Assembly: GCA_945787925.1 (NCBI GenBank)
Contig: CALZJY010000133.1
Coordinates: 1-6,081 of the forward strand
Reading direction: 5' to 3'
DNA length: 6,081 nt
Source of the DNA: an uncultured Anaerosporobacter sp.
GTDB taxonomy: Bacteria; Bacillota; Clostridia; Lachnospirales; Lachnospiraceae
In this document: positions 1-5,880 of the stretch, piece by piece
Position numbering within the stretch: position 1 is the first letter of the stretch
Layout: each line of letters begins with the position of its first letter
The notes under the pieces: model-generated
Databases searched by the model: none
What the model saw: only the letters and a program-made list of their open reading frames with translations
What the model was told of the DNA's origin: nothing
Translations under genes and position numbers: made by a program

Positions 1-1210
1 TGGTCAATAGTTGTTCGGGAAGCAAGCCGATGACTTTGGCGGTCGGTTGCTTTAGAAGCAAATCCTCTGGATGTACTTCGGAAATATGAATCGTGTCATG
101 GACAAGCCGGTCAAGGGTTGGATCGATGGCAGATGTACATTTTTTTGTCAGCACTGTTTCTGACATCCACTCTCCTGACTTATATACTGCCACAATGTCT
201 ACGGCTGAGGCATCTTTTAAAAGGACGAAATCTGCAAGATAACCAGGGGCGATGGCTCCGCGGTCGGAGAGGCCAAAATAGGATGCTGCACAGAAGGAGG
301 CCATCTTATAGGCAGTCTCTGGAGCTACGCCATTCTGGATGGCAGTCTTTATAATGTAGTCCATATGTCCTTCATTTATAATGTCGTGGATATGGCGGTC
401 ATCTGTACAGAACATGGAACGGGAGGCATAAGGCTCCTTGCAGAGTGGCAGCAGGGCATGCAGGTTTTTGCTTGCTGTGCCTTCTCGAATCATAATCCAT
501 TGTCCTGCCTGAATCTTTTCGATTGCCTCTTCGGCCGTGGTACATTCATGGTCAGAGTATACGCCGCTTGCAACATAGGCCATCAGATTTGCTCCGCTTA
601 GATTAGGAGCGTGTCCGTCAATGCGTTTCTTATGTTCTAACGTGAGTCTTGTTTTTTGTAACGTTTCTTTGTCACAGTGAAGAACGCCAGGGACATTCAT
701 AAGTTCGGCAAGGCCAAGGATTCTTGGATTGGGAAGATACGAGAGAATATCCTTAGAAGTAATGACCGCTCCCGATTCATCAAACGGACAGGAGGGAACG
801 CAAGAAGGTAGCATAAAGAAGATATCCATAGGAAGGGAGTCAGTTGCTTGTAACATGTAGTCGATGCCAGCGGTGCCTAATACATTGCCAATCTCATGAG
901 GATCGGTAATCACCGTGGTTGTGCCGTGAGGAATGGCAGCCTTTACAAATTCAGATGGCCGTACGGTGGTGCTTTCTAAATGGATATGGGCATCGATAAA
1001 GCCAGGAACCACGGTAAGCCCCGTACAATCAATTTCCTTGATTCCTTCATAAGAGCCGATTCCTGCAAAGACATGATCGCTAATGGCAATATCAGCTTGT
1101 AAAAACTCATTGGTAAACACATTGAGGTAGCGGACATTTTTTAATACGAGGTCTGCCTTTACTTTCTTAGAAGCAATTTCAATTTGTTTTTTATATGCTT
1201 GTTTTTTCAT
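1..1210 (-). CDS. ade: Adenine deaminase, N-terminal part (runs off left edge)
   Basis: The enzyme hydrolyses adenine to hypoxanthine and ammonia in cytosolic purine salvage. I read 403 codons from the ATG at 1208-1210 with no stop or frameshift. Family members are about 570-600 residues, so the C-terminal domain lies outside the window. Hallmarks of this amidohydrolase family are PGFIDAHIHLES at residues 69-80 (HxH metal ligands H75 and H77), HGTTTVITDPHEIGNV at 95-110, E169 in GLAELMNVPGV, H200 in DGHAPNLSG, H221 in YSDHECT, and CTDDR at 268-272 carrying the likely catalytic aspartate. DRGAIAPGYLADFVLL from residue 316 marks the return to the small beta domain. The start is fixed by AAGGAGGGTGACA directly before the ATG. 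The gene has its own leader and is separated from the upstream same-strand gene by a terminator, so it is probably transcribed alone. Its base composition is richer in GC than the genes to its right. Confidence 0.96.
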   Translation of the reverse strand, partial: MKKQAYKKQIEIASKKVKADLVLKNVRYLNVFTNEFLQADIAISDHVFAGIGSYEGIKEIDCTGLTVVPGFIDAHIHLESTTVRPSEFVKAAIPHGTTTVITDPHEIGNVLGTAGIDYMLQATDSLPMDIFFMLPSCVPSCPFDESGAVITSKDILSYLPNPRILGLAELMNVPGVLHCDKETLQKTRLTLEHKKRIDGHAPNLSGANLMAYVASGVYSDHECTTAEEAIEKIQAGQWIMIREGTASKNLHALLPLCKEPYASRSMFCTDDRHIHDIINEGHMDYIIKTAIQNGVAPETAYKMASFCAASYFGLSDRGAIAPGYLADFVLLKDASAVDIVAVYKSGEWMSETVLTKKCTSAIDPTLDRLVHDTIHISEVHPEDLLLKQPTAKVIGLLPEQLLT

Positions 1211-1254
1211 TGTCACCCTCCTTTATCACATGACTGGTTGATTGGATTTTTTAT

Positions 1255-1283
1255 ATTATACTATATTTCCGCTCTTACGTATT
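1255..1283 (-). promoter_or_regulatory. Possible promoter of the adenine deaminase gene
   Basis: On the minus strand a perfect TATAAT lies at 1255-1260, 45 bases before the start codon, in a very AT-rich stretch. With a 17-base spacer the -35 hexamer would be AATACG at 1278-1283, which matches TTGACA poorly. The call therefore rests on the -10 alone. The leader between this site and the ribosome binding site is too short for a purine riboswitch, and none of its conserved parts are seen. Confidence 0.4.
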
Positions 1284-1315
1284 TAGAAATTTTCAGTATG
1301 TGAAGAGGAGAGTGC

Positions 1316-1352
1316 AATAAAGAGGTTCTAGGGGTGGATTAATCCTAGAACC
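1316..1352 (-). terminator. Rho-independent terminator of the 1396-2334 gene
   Basis: GGTTCTAGG at 1324-1332 pairs perfectly with CCTAGAACC at 1344-1352 across an 11-base loop. On the minus strand the stem is followed by TCTTTATT. It sits 44 bases past the stop codon of the jelly-roll gene and before the adenine deaminase promoter, so it separates the two same-strand genes. The U tract is interrupted, so leakage is possible. Confidence 0.7.
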
Positions 1353-1395
1353 ATTTTGATGTAGACTTCAAATAATATCCCATGCTCAGCCCCTT

Positions 1396-2334
1396 TTATA
1401 TTCGATTAACGATTAGTGATGCACAAGGCTCAATATCACTTAGTAGCAGATTTCCGTTCGATAAATTAATAAGTGAAAATGATGTAGATAGTTCATTTAC
1501 GTCAACTAAAGCCATTCCTGATATTTGGCATTGGATTGATTTTGGAGCTGGATAAGGCAGCAGTATTCCTGTCTTGTTATTTCTTAATCCGATAGACGGA
1601 GTATCGATATAAGTGCTTCCCTCTATACTAAAATTCCAATGAAACGTATAATATCCTTTTCTTAGAACTCGGATTTCCCCTTTCTCAGCGTTATATGCTA
1701 TTCCATTAGGTGTTTTTGCACTAATGTCATTAAATTTAATTACATCATTTTTACATATAACACGATTCTTTGATGTTGGATTTAAGCGTAAATCGATTGC
1801 TACTTGATTATTATAGGAATTACAACAATGTACATCCTCAACGATCAATCTAGGAAGTTCATTCAAATTATTTTTATTAAAGTGTAAGCTAAGATTATTA
1901 CTTAAAGCTCCTAACATGATATGAAAAGAAGATTCTCCTGTATTTAGACATTGATAAACTAAGAAAGACACATCAATCATAATATTTTTCTCATAGACGC
2001 TAGTCTTATCTATGATAGCATTACAGAAATTATTAATACAAAGCTTACCTAGGTCATGATATTTTATAGAATTATACTTTATATGACTATATATGATATT
2101 TACAGATAACGCATTATTATCATAGCAACGATTAATTTTATTAAGTGGTAAATACAAATACCATTTCAAAGAATGCTCCGTACTACAAATATTTAGTGGA
2201 AAATTGAGGAGAGTATATTGTGTGAGGTTGTGATATTTATCAATTTTTAGAACATTCGAGTGGAAGAAATTTGTATGTGGGCTTTTACTAGATAAATAAG
2301 TAGAGTTTAATGGAAATACGAAAATTCTATTCAT
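1396..2334 (-). CDS. Putative spore-surface protein: DNRLRE-like region plus BclA/C1q-like jelly roll
   Basis: The 312-residue product has no signal peptide or membrane segment. Residues about 5-165 resemble DNRLRE-type beta domains of bacterial surface proteins: an opening FPLNSTYLSSKSPHTNF followed by NVLKI, then strands such as YTLLNFPLN and KWYLYLPLN, and a late MIDVSFLVYQCLNTGESSFHIML. Residues about 183-312 look like the C-terminal jelly roll of exosporium BclA/C1q-like proteins, with GYYTFHWNFSIEG at 227-239, SGMALVDVNE at 272-281, and a terminal ASLIVNRI strand. The GYYxxxW signature recurs twice in the adjacent 2564-3451 product, so the two proteins are probably related spore-surface components. 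There is no Gly-X-Y collagen stretch. Cysteines are frequent, including a CC pair near residue 170. The gene is very AT-rich. ATG 2334 is preferred over an in-frame ATG 17 codons upstream because of its ribosome binding site. The jelly-roll call is fairly secure; the N-terminal domain call is less so; the spore location is inferred. Confidence 0.85.
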   Translation of the reverse strand: MNRIFVFPLNSTYLSSKSPHTNFFHSNVLKIDKYHNLTQYTLLNFPLNICSTEHSLKWYLYLPLNKINRCYDNNALSVNIIYSHIKYNSIKYHDLGKLCINNFCNAIIDKTSVYEKNIMIDVSFLVYQCLNTGESSFHIMLGALSNNLSLHFNKNNLNELPRLIVEDVHCCNSYNNQVAIDLRLNPTSKNRVICKNDVIKFNDISAKTPNGIAYNAEKGEIRVLRKGYYTFHWNFSIEGSTYIDTPSIGLRNNKTGILLPYPAPKSIQCQISGMALVDVNELSTSFSLINLSNGNLLLSDIEPCASLIVNRI

Positions 2335-2337
2335 AAG

Positions 2338-2347
2338 TCCTCCCTCC
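2338..2347 (-). promoter_or_regulatory. Ribosome binding site that decides the start of the 1396-2334 gene
   Basis: The minus strand reads GGAGGGAGGA, then CTT, then ATG at 2332-2334. Taking GGAGGG as the core gives a normal seven-base gap. The upstream in-frame ATG at 2383-2385 has no comparable site, and its extra 17 residues include this sequence translated, so the shorter start is chosen. Confidence 0.85.
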
Positions 2348-2405
2348 AGGCAAGTTTTGATAGCGGTTTCTAGATAGAAATACACTTGTGTGGTATTTGG
2401 AATGG

Positions 2406-2435
2406 ATTATCATTTATATAGGATGAATTGTTCAA
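2406..2435 (-). promoter_or_regulatory. Weak vegetative-type promoter candidate before the 1396-2334 gene
   Basis: The minus strand carries TTGAAC at 2430-2435, an 18-base spacer, and GATAAT at 2406-2411. These are four and five matches of six to the housekeeping consensus. The -35 overlaps the hairpin arms at 2421-2473. I found no strict sigma-K element in this gap, so the gene may instead be read through from the 2564-3451 gene. Confidence 0.25.
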
Positions 2436-2473
2436 TTAAGTGTGACAATTCATCCCGAAACACTTTAATTGAA
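2421..2473 (-). repeat. Two interlocked inverted repeats between the jelly-roll genes
   Basis: Pair A is a perfect 11-base inverted repeat: GGATGAATTGT at 2421-2431 and ACAATTCATCC at 2445-2455. Pair B joins TTCAATTAAGTGT at 2431-2443 with ACACTTTAATTGAA at 2460-2473, thirteen pairs with one bulged base. In the minus-strand transcript the arms occur in the order B1-A1-B2-A2, so the two stems are mutually exclusive or form a pseudoknot. No U tract follows, so it is not a standard terminator. The rest of the 229-base gap shows no ORF or terminator that I can support. Confidence 0.6.
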
Positions 2474-2563
2474 TCAGTACATCGATGGGATATCTACCTT
2501 TGAAGGTCGCTGAGAGATAGATATGTTTGTCTCTATATACCCACACGAAGGCATCATAATACT

Positions 2564-3451
2564 TTATACTAATGTGAAAATTCTCATGGTTGCTTGTAGT
2601 GATAAAGTAGGCAAAAGTATACTTACTCCTGCAGGAGGGGTAGCTGTATCTACAGTGTTATTATATAAAGCGAATGTTTGACCAGCAGTTACTGATACTA
2701 TAGCGGTACCGATAATAAATCCATGGTGTACTACAGAAACTACACTACGTCCCACAACAGTAGTATTGCCTTGTCTTAATTCAAGTCTTATTTCATTGGA
2801 TGATCCATGTATACCTGATATTGAGACGTTCCAATCAAATAGATAAATACCTGTATTACTTATAGTAAAGACACCTGCATTGTTTGTGATTTCAGGGCTT
2901 GCAATATTGCTTATTTGAGTGTTATAAGGAACAACAGCGCCATTTGCTACACTAGTAGCATTTGTAAGTCCCACTTCTAATCCAGCTACATCTTGAACAT
3001 ATCTCATAATGCTAATATTGGCAACAATTCCAGAACCACTTGAATCGAGGATATTATTTGATAATATAGCCACATCGCCGGTGTCGTTTCGTAGTCTTAA
3101 TGTTGTTCCAGCTTGAGCTACAACGATAGCACTACCCGATATAGATCCTGTCTTAAAACTGCTGGTAGATGGATAAAGAGCTGTTTGAGTTGCTGTTGTT
3201 GCGACTAAAGTAAAGGTTGGTCCCGATGTTGAAAAAGCAGAGTCTAGAACGACAAACCAATCGACATAGTAATATCCAGCCTTTGTAAAAGTAAACGTAA
3301 ATGTATTGGTATCATAGGTAATGCTAGTATCTGTTCCAGCAAAATAGTCTAAATTGATATTAAAATCTACTGCCGCTCCATTAGCTATTGTATAATCAGC
3401 GGTACCAAATAAGGTGGAATCGGTTTGCCTTTGTACACCGATATATGACAT
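2564..3451 (-). CDS. Tandem BclA/C1q-like jelly-roll protein, putative exosporium or spore-surface protein
   Basis: The 295-residue product is two copies of one beta-sandwich domain, about residues 5-151 and 152-295. Matching landmarks are TIANGAAVDFN (21-31) with TSVANGAVVPYN (166-177), AGYYYVDWFVVL (58-69) with TGIYLFDWNVSI (200-211), and SGSAIVVAQAGTTLRLRNDT (105-124) with IGTAIVSVTAGQTFALYNNT (247-266). The pattern G-[YI]-Y-x-x-[DH]-W, strands rich in T, S, V and I, and the small-residue turn before the last strands are typical of the TNF/C1q-like C-terminal domain of BclA-type exosporium proteins, which usually trimerises. There is no collagen-like stalk, signal peptide or membrane helix. 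A sigma-K-like promoter upstream supports late mother-cell expression during sporulation. The start ATG at 3449-3451 follows AGGAAGTGG at a normal distance. The domain call is strong; location on the spore surface is inference. The stop is not followed by a canonical terminator. Confidence 0.9.
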   Translation of the reverse strand: MSYIGVQRQTDSTLFGTADYTIANGAAVDFNINLDYFAGTDTSITYDTNTFTFTFTKAGYYYVDWFVVLDSAFSTSGPTFTLVATTATQTALYPSTSSFKTGSISGSAIVVAQAGTTLRLRNDTGDVAILSNNILDSSGSGIVANISIMRYVQDVAGLEVGLTNATSVANGAVVPYNTQISNIASPEITNNAGVFTISNTGIYLFDWNVSISGIHGSSNEIRLELRQGNTTVVGRSVVSVVHHGFIIGTAIVSVTAGQTFALYNNTVDTATPPAGVSILLPTLSLQATMRIFTLV

Positions 3452-3483
3452 AGAACCACTTCCTAAAATAAGATATAGTGAAC

Positions 3484-3501
3484 GTATACAAAAATGTATA
3501 C
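3484..3501. repeat. Perfect inverted repeat at the predicted transcript start of the 2564-3451 gene
   Basis: GTATACA at 3484-3490 and TGTATAC at 3495-3501 are separated by four A residues. The repeat lies just downstream of the sigma-K-like -10 element, so it would form a hairpin at the very 5' end of the mRNA or serve as a binding site for a dimeric regulator. It is 33 bases upstream of the start codon. Confidence 0.55.
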
Positions 3502-3507
3502 TTATAA

Positions 3508-3535
3508 TATGTTATGTCATACAAGTGAGAGGGTG
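3508..3535 (-). promoter_or_regulatory. Sigma-K-like sporulation promoter of the 2564-3451 gene
   Basis: On the minus strand CAC (plus 3533-3535) is followed by exactly 16 bases and CATAACATA (plus 3508-3516). The mother-cell sigma-K consensus known from Bacillus is roughly mAC, 16-17 bases, CATAnnnTA, so every constrained position matches. The predicted start near 3500 leaves about 50 bases of leader before the ATG. Confidence 0.6.
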
Positions 3536-3547
3536 TGTGATATAACG

Positions 3548-3593
3548 AAAAAAGGATAGAATCATATGGAATTATTTTGATTCTATCCTTTTT
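3548..3593 (-). terminator. Strong, symmetric rho-independent terminator after the small coat genes
   Basis: GGATAGAATCA at 3554-3564 pairs perfectly with TGATTCTATCC at 3578-3588, flanked by six A (3548-3553) and five T (3589-3593). On the minus strand it ends the CotF-like/61-residue operon 14 bases after the shifted-frame TAA. The symmetry would let it work in both directions. Confidence 0.88.
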
Positions 3594-3606
3594 CCTTTAT
3601 CCTCTA

Positions 3607-3711
3607 TTATTTTTCATTACATGCAGTATCTTGGGCACAAGAATAGGCACAGGATAATTGGCTCATTGGTGATTCGTATGGTTTTACCCAATCTTTCTTG
3701 ATAGACAATGC
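3607..3711 (-). pseudogene. Out-of-frame C-terminal part of the CotF-like coat gene
   Basis: Reading the minus strand from plus 3711 in the next frame gives 34 codons ending in TAA at 3607-3609: ALSIKKDWVKPYESPMSQ, then a cysteine-rich tail with C-x3-C-x5-C spacing. KKDWVKPYESP is the expected end of a CotF-type domain (compare the usual KGWYxPY-type ending). One extra base around 3711-3713 would join it to the upstream part and give a protein of about 100 residues. It ends immediately before the operon terminator, as a true gene end should. It may reflect a natural mutation or a sequencing error. Confidence 0.75.
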
Positions 3712-3908
3712 TGTGAGGCAGCATCACCTTCTAACATTTGTCCCACTGCTGCAGTATAAATGGCTCTAAGTTCAGGAGTTGTGCTTGTAATTGCGGAGTT
3801 TAGATAAAGAAGCGCACCATCCTTGGCAGCTGTCATCATACTTTCACAGATTACTTTATCATCAATATTAATGTTGTCTTTAATAAGCTCTCCAATTACT
3901 TTCATCAT
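3684..3908 (-). CDS. CotF-like spore coat protein, frame broken near the C-terminus
   Basis: The 74-residue reading covers the N-terminal two thirds of a small helical coat protein. D16-D17, the MMTAAKDGALLYLNSAITST run at residues 24-43 and the TTPELRAIYTAAVGQMLEGDAAS run at 43-65 match the two-helix pattern of CotF-type proteins (K..a..Y..a......pELR..........h). The last nine residues, QHCLSRKIG, are not family-like and look like out-of-frame readout; the real tail is found in the adjacent frame at 3607-3711. Start ATG 3906-3908 has AGGAGG nine bases upstream; a second ATG follows directly. It lies 34 bases downstream of the 61-residue gene and shares its terminator, so the two form an operon. 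Spore coat function is inferred from resemblance; membership of CotF proper is not certain. Confidence 0.75.
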   Translation of the reverse strand: MMKVIGELIKDNINIDDKVICESMMTAAKDGALLYLNSAITSTTPELRAIYTAAVGQMLEGDAASQHCLSRKIG

Positions 3909-3942
3909 GTTAGCAGTCCTCCTCGTAATTCATTACATTGTT

Positions 3943-4128
3943 TTACTTCATAAATTGAATAAATCCATTGATGCGGCCTTCCGTAGCTAGGATAGTTGCT
4001 TCGGATTGTCTTTTTAAGTCCTCATCAGTAATGATGGTATTTAAAGCTCGTTGCATTTTTAGCGCATCCGTTTCTGCTTTTAAAATTGCAGTTAATGATA
4101 ACATTTCCACCTGTGTAAGTTGTTTCAT
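3943..4128 (-). CDS. Small helical protein, likely partner of the CotF-like coat protein
   Basis: This 61-residue product, MKQLTQVEMLSL onward, is predicted to be almost entirely alpha-helical: a helix over residues 5-32 and another over 35-59, joined by a short TDED turn. Clostridia often carry a short protein of this size and LTQ-E start next to a CotF-type gene; I recall the pattern rather than having tested it. There is no signal peptide or cysteine. Start ATG 4126-4128 has AGGAG eight bases upstream. It is the first gene of a two-gene operon with the frame-broken coat gene. Function is unknown beyond the probable spore coat association. Confidence 0.7.
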   Translation of the reverse strand: MKQLTQVEMLSLTAILKAETDALKMQRALNTIITDEDLKRQSEATILATEGRINGFIQFMK

Positions 4129-4172
4129 AATAATGCTCCTTTATAGAAATTTTCTAAAATAAATAATATCTG

Positions 4173-4201
4173 TAGTATGTACGGGAGAAAGTGTTTTATA
4201 T
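4173..4201 (-). promoter_or_regulatory. Possible sporulation-type promoter of the small coat operon
   Basis: On the minus strand CATACTA (plus 4173-4179) fits the forespore sigma-G -10 pattern. ATATA (plus 4197-4201), 17 bases upstream, matches four of five positions of GHATR. The region is AT-rich, so a chance match is possible. The site lies 45 bases before the 61-residue gene. Confidence 0.3.
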
Positions 4202-4260
4202 ATAGATTCGTTTGATATGAATATGCGAGAAGATAGTTTAATTTTTAAGTCATATACCTC

Positions 4261-4288
4261 TAATAATGGCTATGAATACTGTCGATAT
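4261..4288 (+). promoter_or_regulatory. Possible sigma-D (flagellar) promoter of the chemoreceptor gene
   Basis: GTCGATAT at 4281-4288 matches the GCCGATAT -10 of sigma-D/FliA in seven of eight positions. TAAT at 4261-4264 is a three-of-four match to TAAA, with a 16-base spacer instead of 15. Chemoreceptor genes are classic members of this regulon, and the site leaves about 25 bases of leader before the ribosome binding site and ATG. Confidence 0.4.
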
Positions 4289-4321
4289 ATTAAAAGTTAA
4301 GTATGTAAAAAGGAGAAGTTT

Positions 4322-5818
4322 ATGGAATTTAAGTATGCAAACAAAAGCGAACAGTTACTAAGAGCGAATAGAGTGTTGCTTCTTGGTTACTTAACGTATT
4401 TCATATGTATTGCTTTAACAATGGTCTACTTCTGCGGGAAGGGAATCCGTTCTGTAGGAATGACATCTTTTGTATGTAGTATCATTTTGCTTAGTGTACT
4501 TGTTTTGGGTGTAGTATACAGAAGATTTAAGGCATCTACAAAGTTAAAATACGTTACATTACCATTTTTATTAGTGGTTAGTTTTTGCGTAGGAATCTCA
4601 TTCGAGCAAGGTTTCATGCAGTTTTTGGGTGTATTCCCGTTTATTGCAAGTTTACCATCCTATGATAAAAAGTATTTACATATCGGAGGCAGTTTCTATA
4701 TTGGATTAGAGTTATTCATTACGATAGCTAAAATTACTCAAGGATTCAACCTTGAAGCTGATTTTCCTTTAAATCAAATTATGGTTTTCTTGGTGGTCTC
4801 AATTGTTTTCATATTATTATTTTTTGTTAATAAAGTGCTTACTCAATTTAATAATGACTCAATCGGACAAGTTGAAACAGAAAAAGAAAATATTGAAGTA
4901 ATGATGAATGATGTAATGAATGTTTCTAATGAAGTAGTTGCTGGTACAGTGAATGCAATGAATATTGTAGTGGATCTAAATGAATCAACCAATCTTGTAA
5001 AAGGTGCAATGAAAGACATCTCGGATAGTACAGTAAGTACTGCGGAAAACATTCAAATTCAGATGTCTATGACAGCCAATATTCAGCATTCAATTGAACA
5101 AACAATCTCAAGTTCTGGACGAATGGTTGATGTGGCAAAAAAATCTGAAAACTTAAATGAGCAATCGCTTAAGTTTGTGAATCATCTTAAGGATCAATCT
5201 CACGTTATTTCTGAAACCAATGCTGATGTGGCATCCGCTATGGAAGTATTAAGAGAAAGAGCAGATGAAGTAAAAAGTATTGCTAGTACAATCTTTTCTA
5301 TCTCAAAGCAGACAAATCTCCTCGCACTTAATGCTTCTATCGAAAGTGCAAGAGCAGGGGAAGCGGGACGTGGATTTGCGGTAGTAGCGGAGGAAATCAG
5401 AGAACTAGCGGAAAGAACAAGACATGAGATGGAAAGTATTTCAAAAATATTTGATGAATTATCATATAATGCGGAAGAAGCATCACATGCTGTTCAAAAG
5501 TCTATCGCTGCAACTTCAACACAAGAAGAATTAATCTCTCAAACTTCAGAAGCAATTAACGAGATGAATGAAAATGTAAACGGATTAATTTTAGAAATTC
5601 AAAGTATTGATCAAATGCTTGCCAACTTATCCTCAGCGAATAACCAAATTGTTCAGAACATCACAAATCTCTCTGCTACCACAGAAGAGGTTACCGCTTT
5701 ATCATCACAATCTGCCGACCTATCAGTAACCAACATGGAAAATGCAGATGAAGCAAAGAATCAGTTAACAAAAGTAATTGAAATATCTCACAAGCTTGAT
5801 AAATATAAAGCGGAATAA
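4322..5818 (+). CDS. Methyl-accepting chemotaxis protein with six-TM N-terminus
   Basis: The 498-residue receptor signals to the CheA-CheW kinase complex from the inner membrane. Residues 19-172 hold six hydrophobic segments, about 17-38, 45-66, 77-95, 98-114, 119-138 and 153-172, with only short loops. There is thus no extracellular Cache or four-helix sensor, and no HAMP domain is evident. Residues about 175-495 form the long cytoplasmic coiled-coil hairpin. Its highly conserved tip, QTNLLALNAS at 330-339 and ESARAGEAGRGFAVVAEEIR at 341-360, is intact, with the common NASIES in place of NAAIEA. The end, KLDKYKAE, lacks a CheR-tethering pentapeptide. The start is set by AGGAG six bases upstream. 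The gene is single, divergent from the coat operon, and followed by a strong terminator. The ligand is unknown; a membrane-embedded sensor that responds to membrane state or a hydrophobic signal is conceivable. The family call is certain. Confidence 0.97.
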   Translation: MEFKYANKSEQLLRANRVLLLGYLTYFICIALTMVYFCGKGIRSVGMTSFVCSIILLSVLVLGVVYRRFKASTKLKYVTLPFLLVVSFCVGISFEQGFMQFLGVFPFIASLPSYDKKYLHIGGSFYIGLELFITIAKITQGFNLEADFPLNQIMVFLVVSIVFILLFFVNKVLTQFNNDSIGQVETEKENIEVMMNDVMNVSNEVVAGTVNAMNIVVDLNESTNLVKGAMKDISDSTVSTAENIQIQMSMTANIQHSIEQTISSSGRMVDVAKKSENLNEQSLKFVNHLKDQSHVISETNADVASAMEVLRERADEVKSIASTIFSISKQTNLLALNASIESARAGEAGRGFAVVAEEIRELAERTRHEMESISKIFDELSYNAEEASHAVQKSIAATSTQEELISQTSEAINEMNENVNGLILEIQSIDQMLANLSSANNQIVQNITNLSATTEEVTALSSQSADLSVTNMENADEAKNQLTKVIEISHKLDKYKAE

Positions 5819-5834
5819 AAGTATTTGATAAGGT

Positions 5835-5880
5835 AGAGCCGTAGTGAATGTAAGTGATACATTTGTTACGGCTCTTTTTT
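5835..5880 (+). terminator. Rho-independent terminator of the chemoreceptor gene
   Basis: AGAGCCGTA at 5835-5843 pairs with TACGGCTCT at 5867-5875, followed by a run of T to 5880. The stem continues through three G-U wobbles into AATGTA/TACATT, leaving a five-base loop. It starts 17 bases after the stop codon. Confidence 0.92.

Noticed and set aside
118..601. Two 78-codon plus-strand ORFs inside the adenine deaminase gene
   Set aside because: They lie antisense to an uninterrupted, highly conserved enzyme and have no homology-like features.
1211..1254. Purine riboswitch before the adenine deaminase
   Set aside because: The leader is too short and contains no conserved riboswitch core.
2335..2385. 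Longer start for the DNRLRE-like gene, adding 17 residues from ATG 2385
   Set aside because: No ribosome binding site precedes it, and the added segment would translate the strong GGAGGGAGGA site of the ATG at 2334.
2421..2455. Hairpin A as a terminator of the tandem jelly-roll gene
   Set aside because: The stem is AT-rich and the transcript continues with UAUAUAAAUG rather than a U tract; it also lies over 100 bases from the stop.
2564..3451. Collagen-like Gly-X-Y region typical of BclA
   Set aside because: No run of Gly-X-Y triplets is present in this protein or in the 1396-2334 product.
3700..3716. Programmed ribosomal frameshift in the coat gene
   Set aside because: No slippery heptamer or stimulatory structure is visible at the junction, so mutation or sequence error is simpler.
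3968..4162. 64-codon plus-strand ORF over the 61-residue coat gene
   Set aside because: It is antisense to a better-supported gene with a good ribosome binding site; its translation looks like shadow coding.
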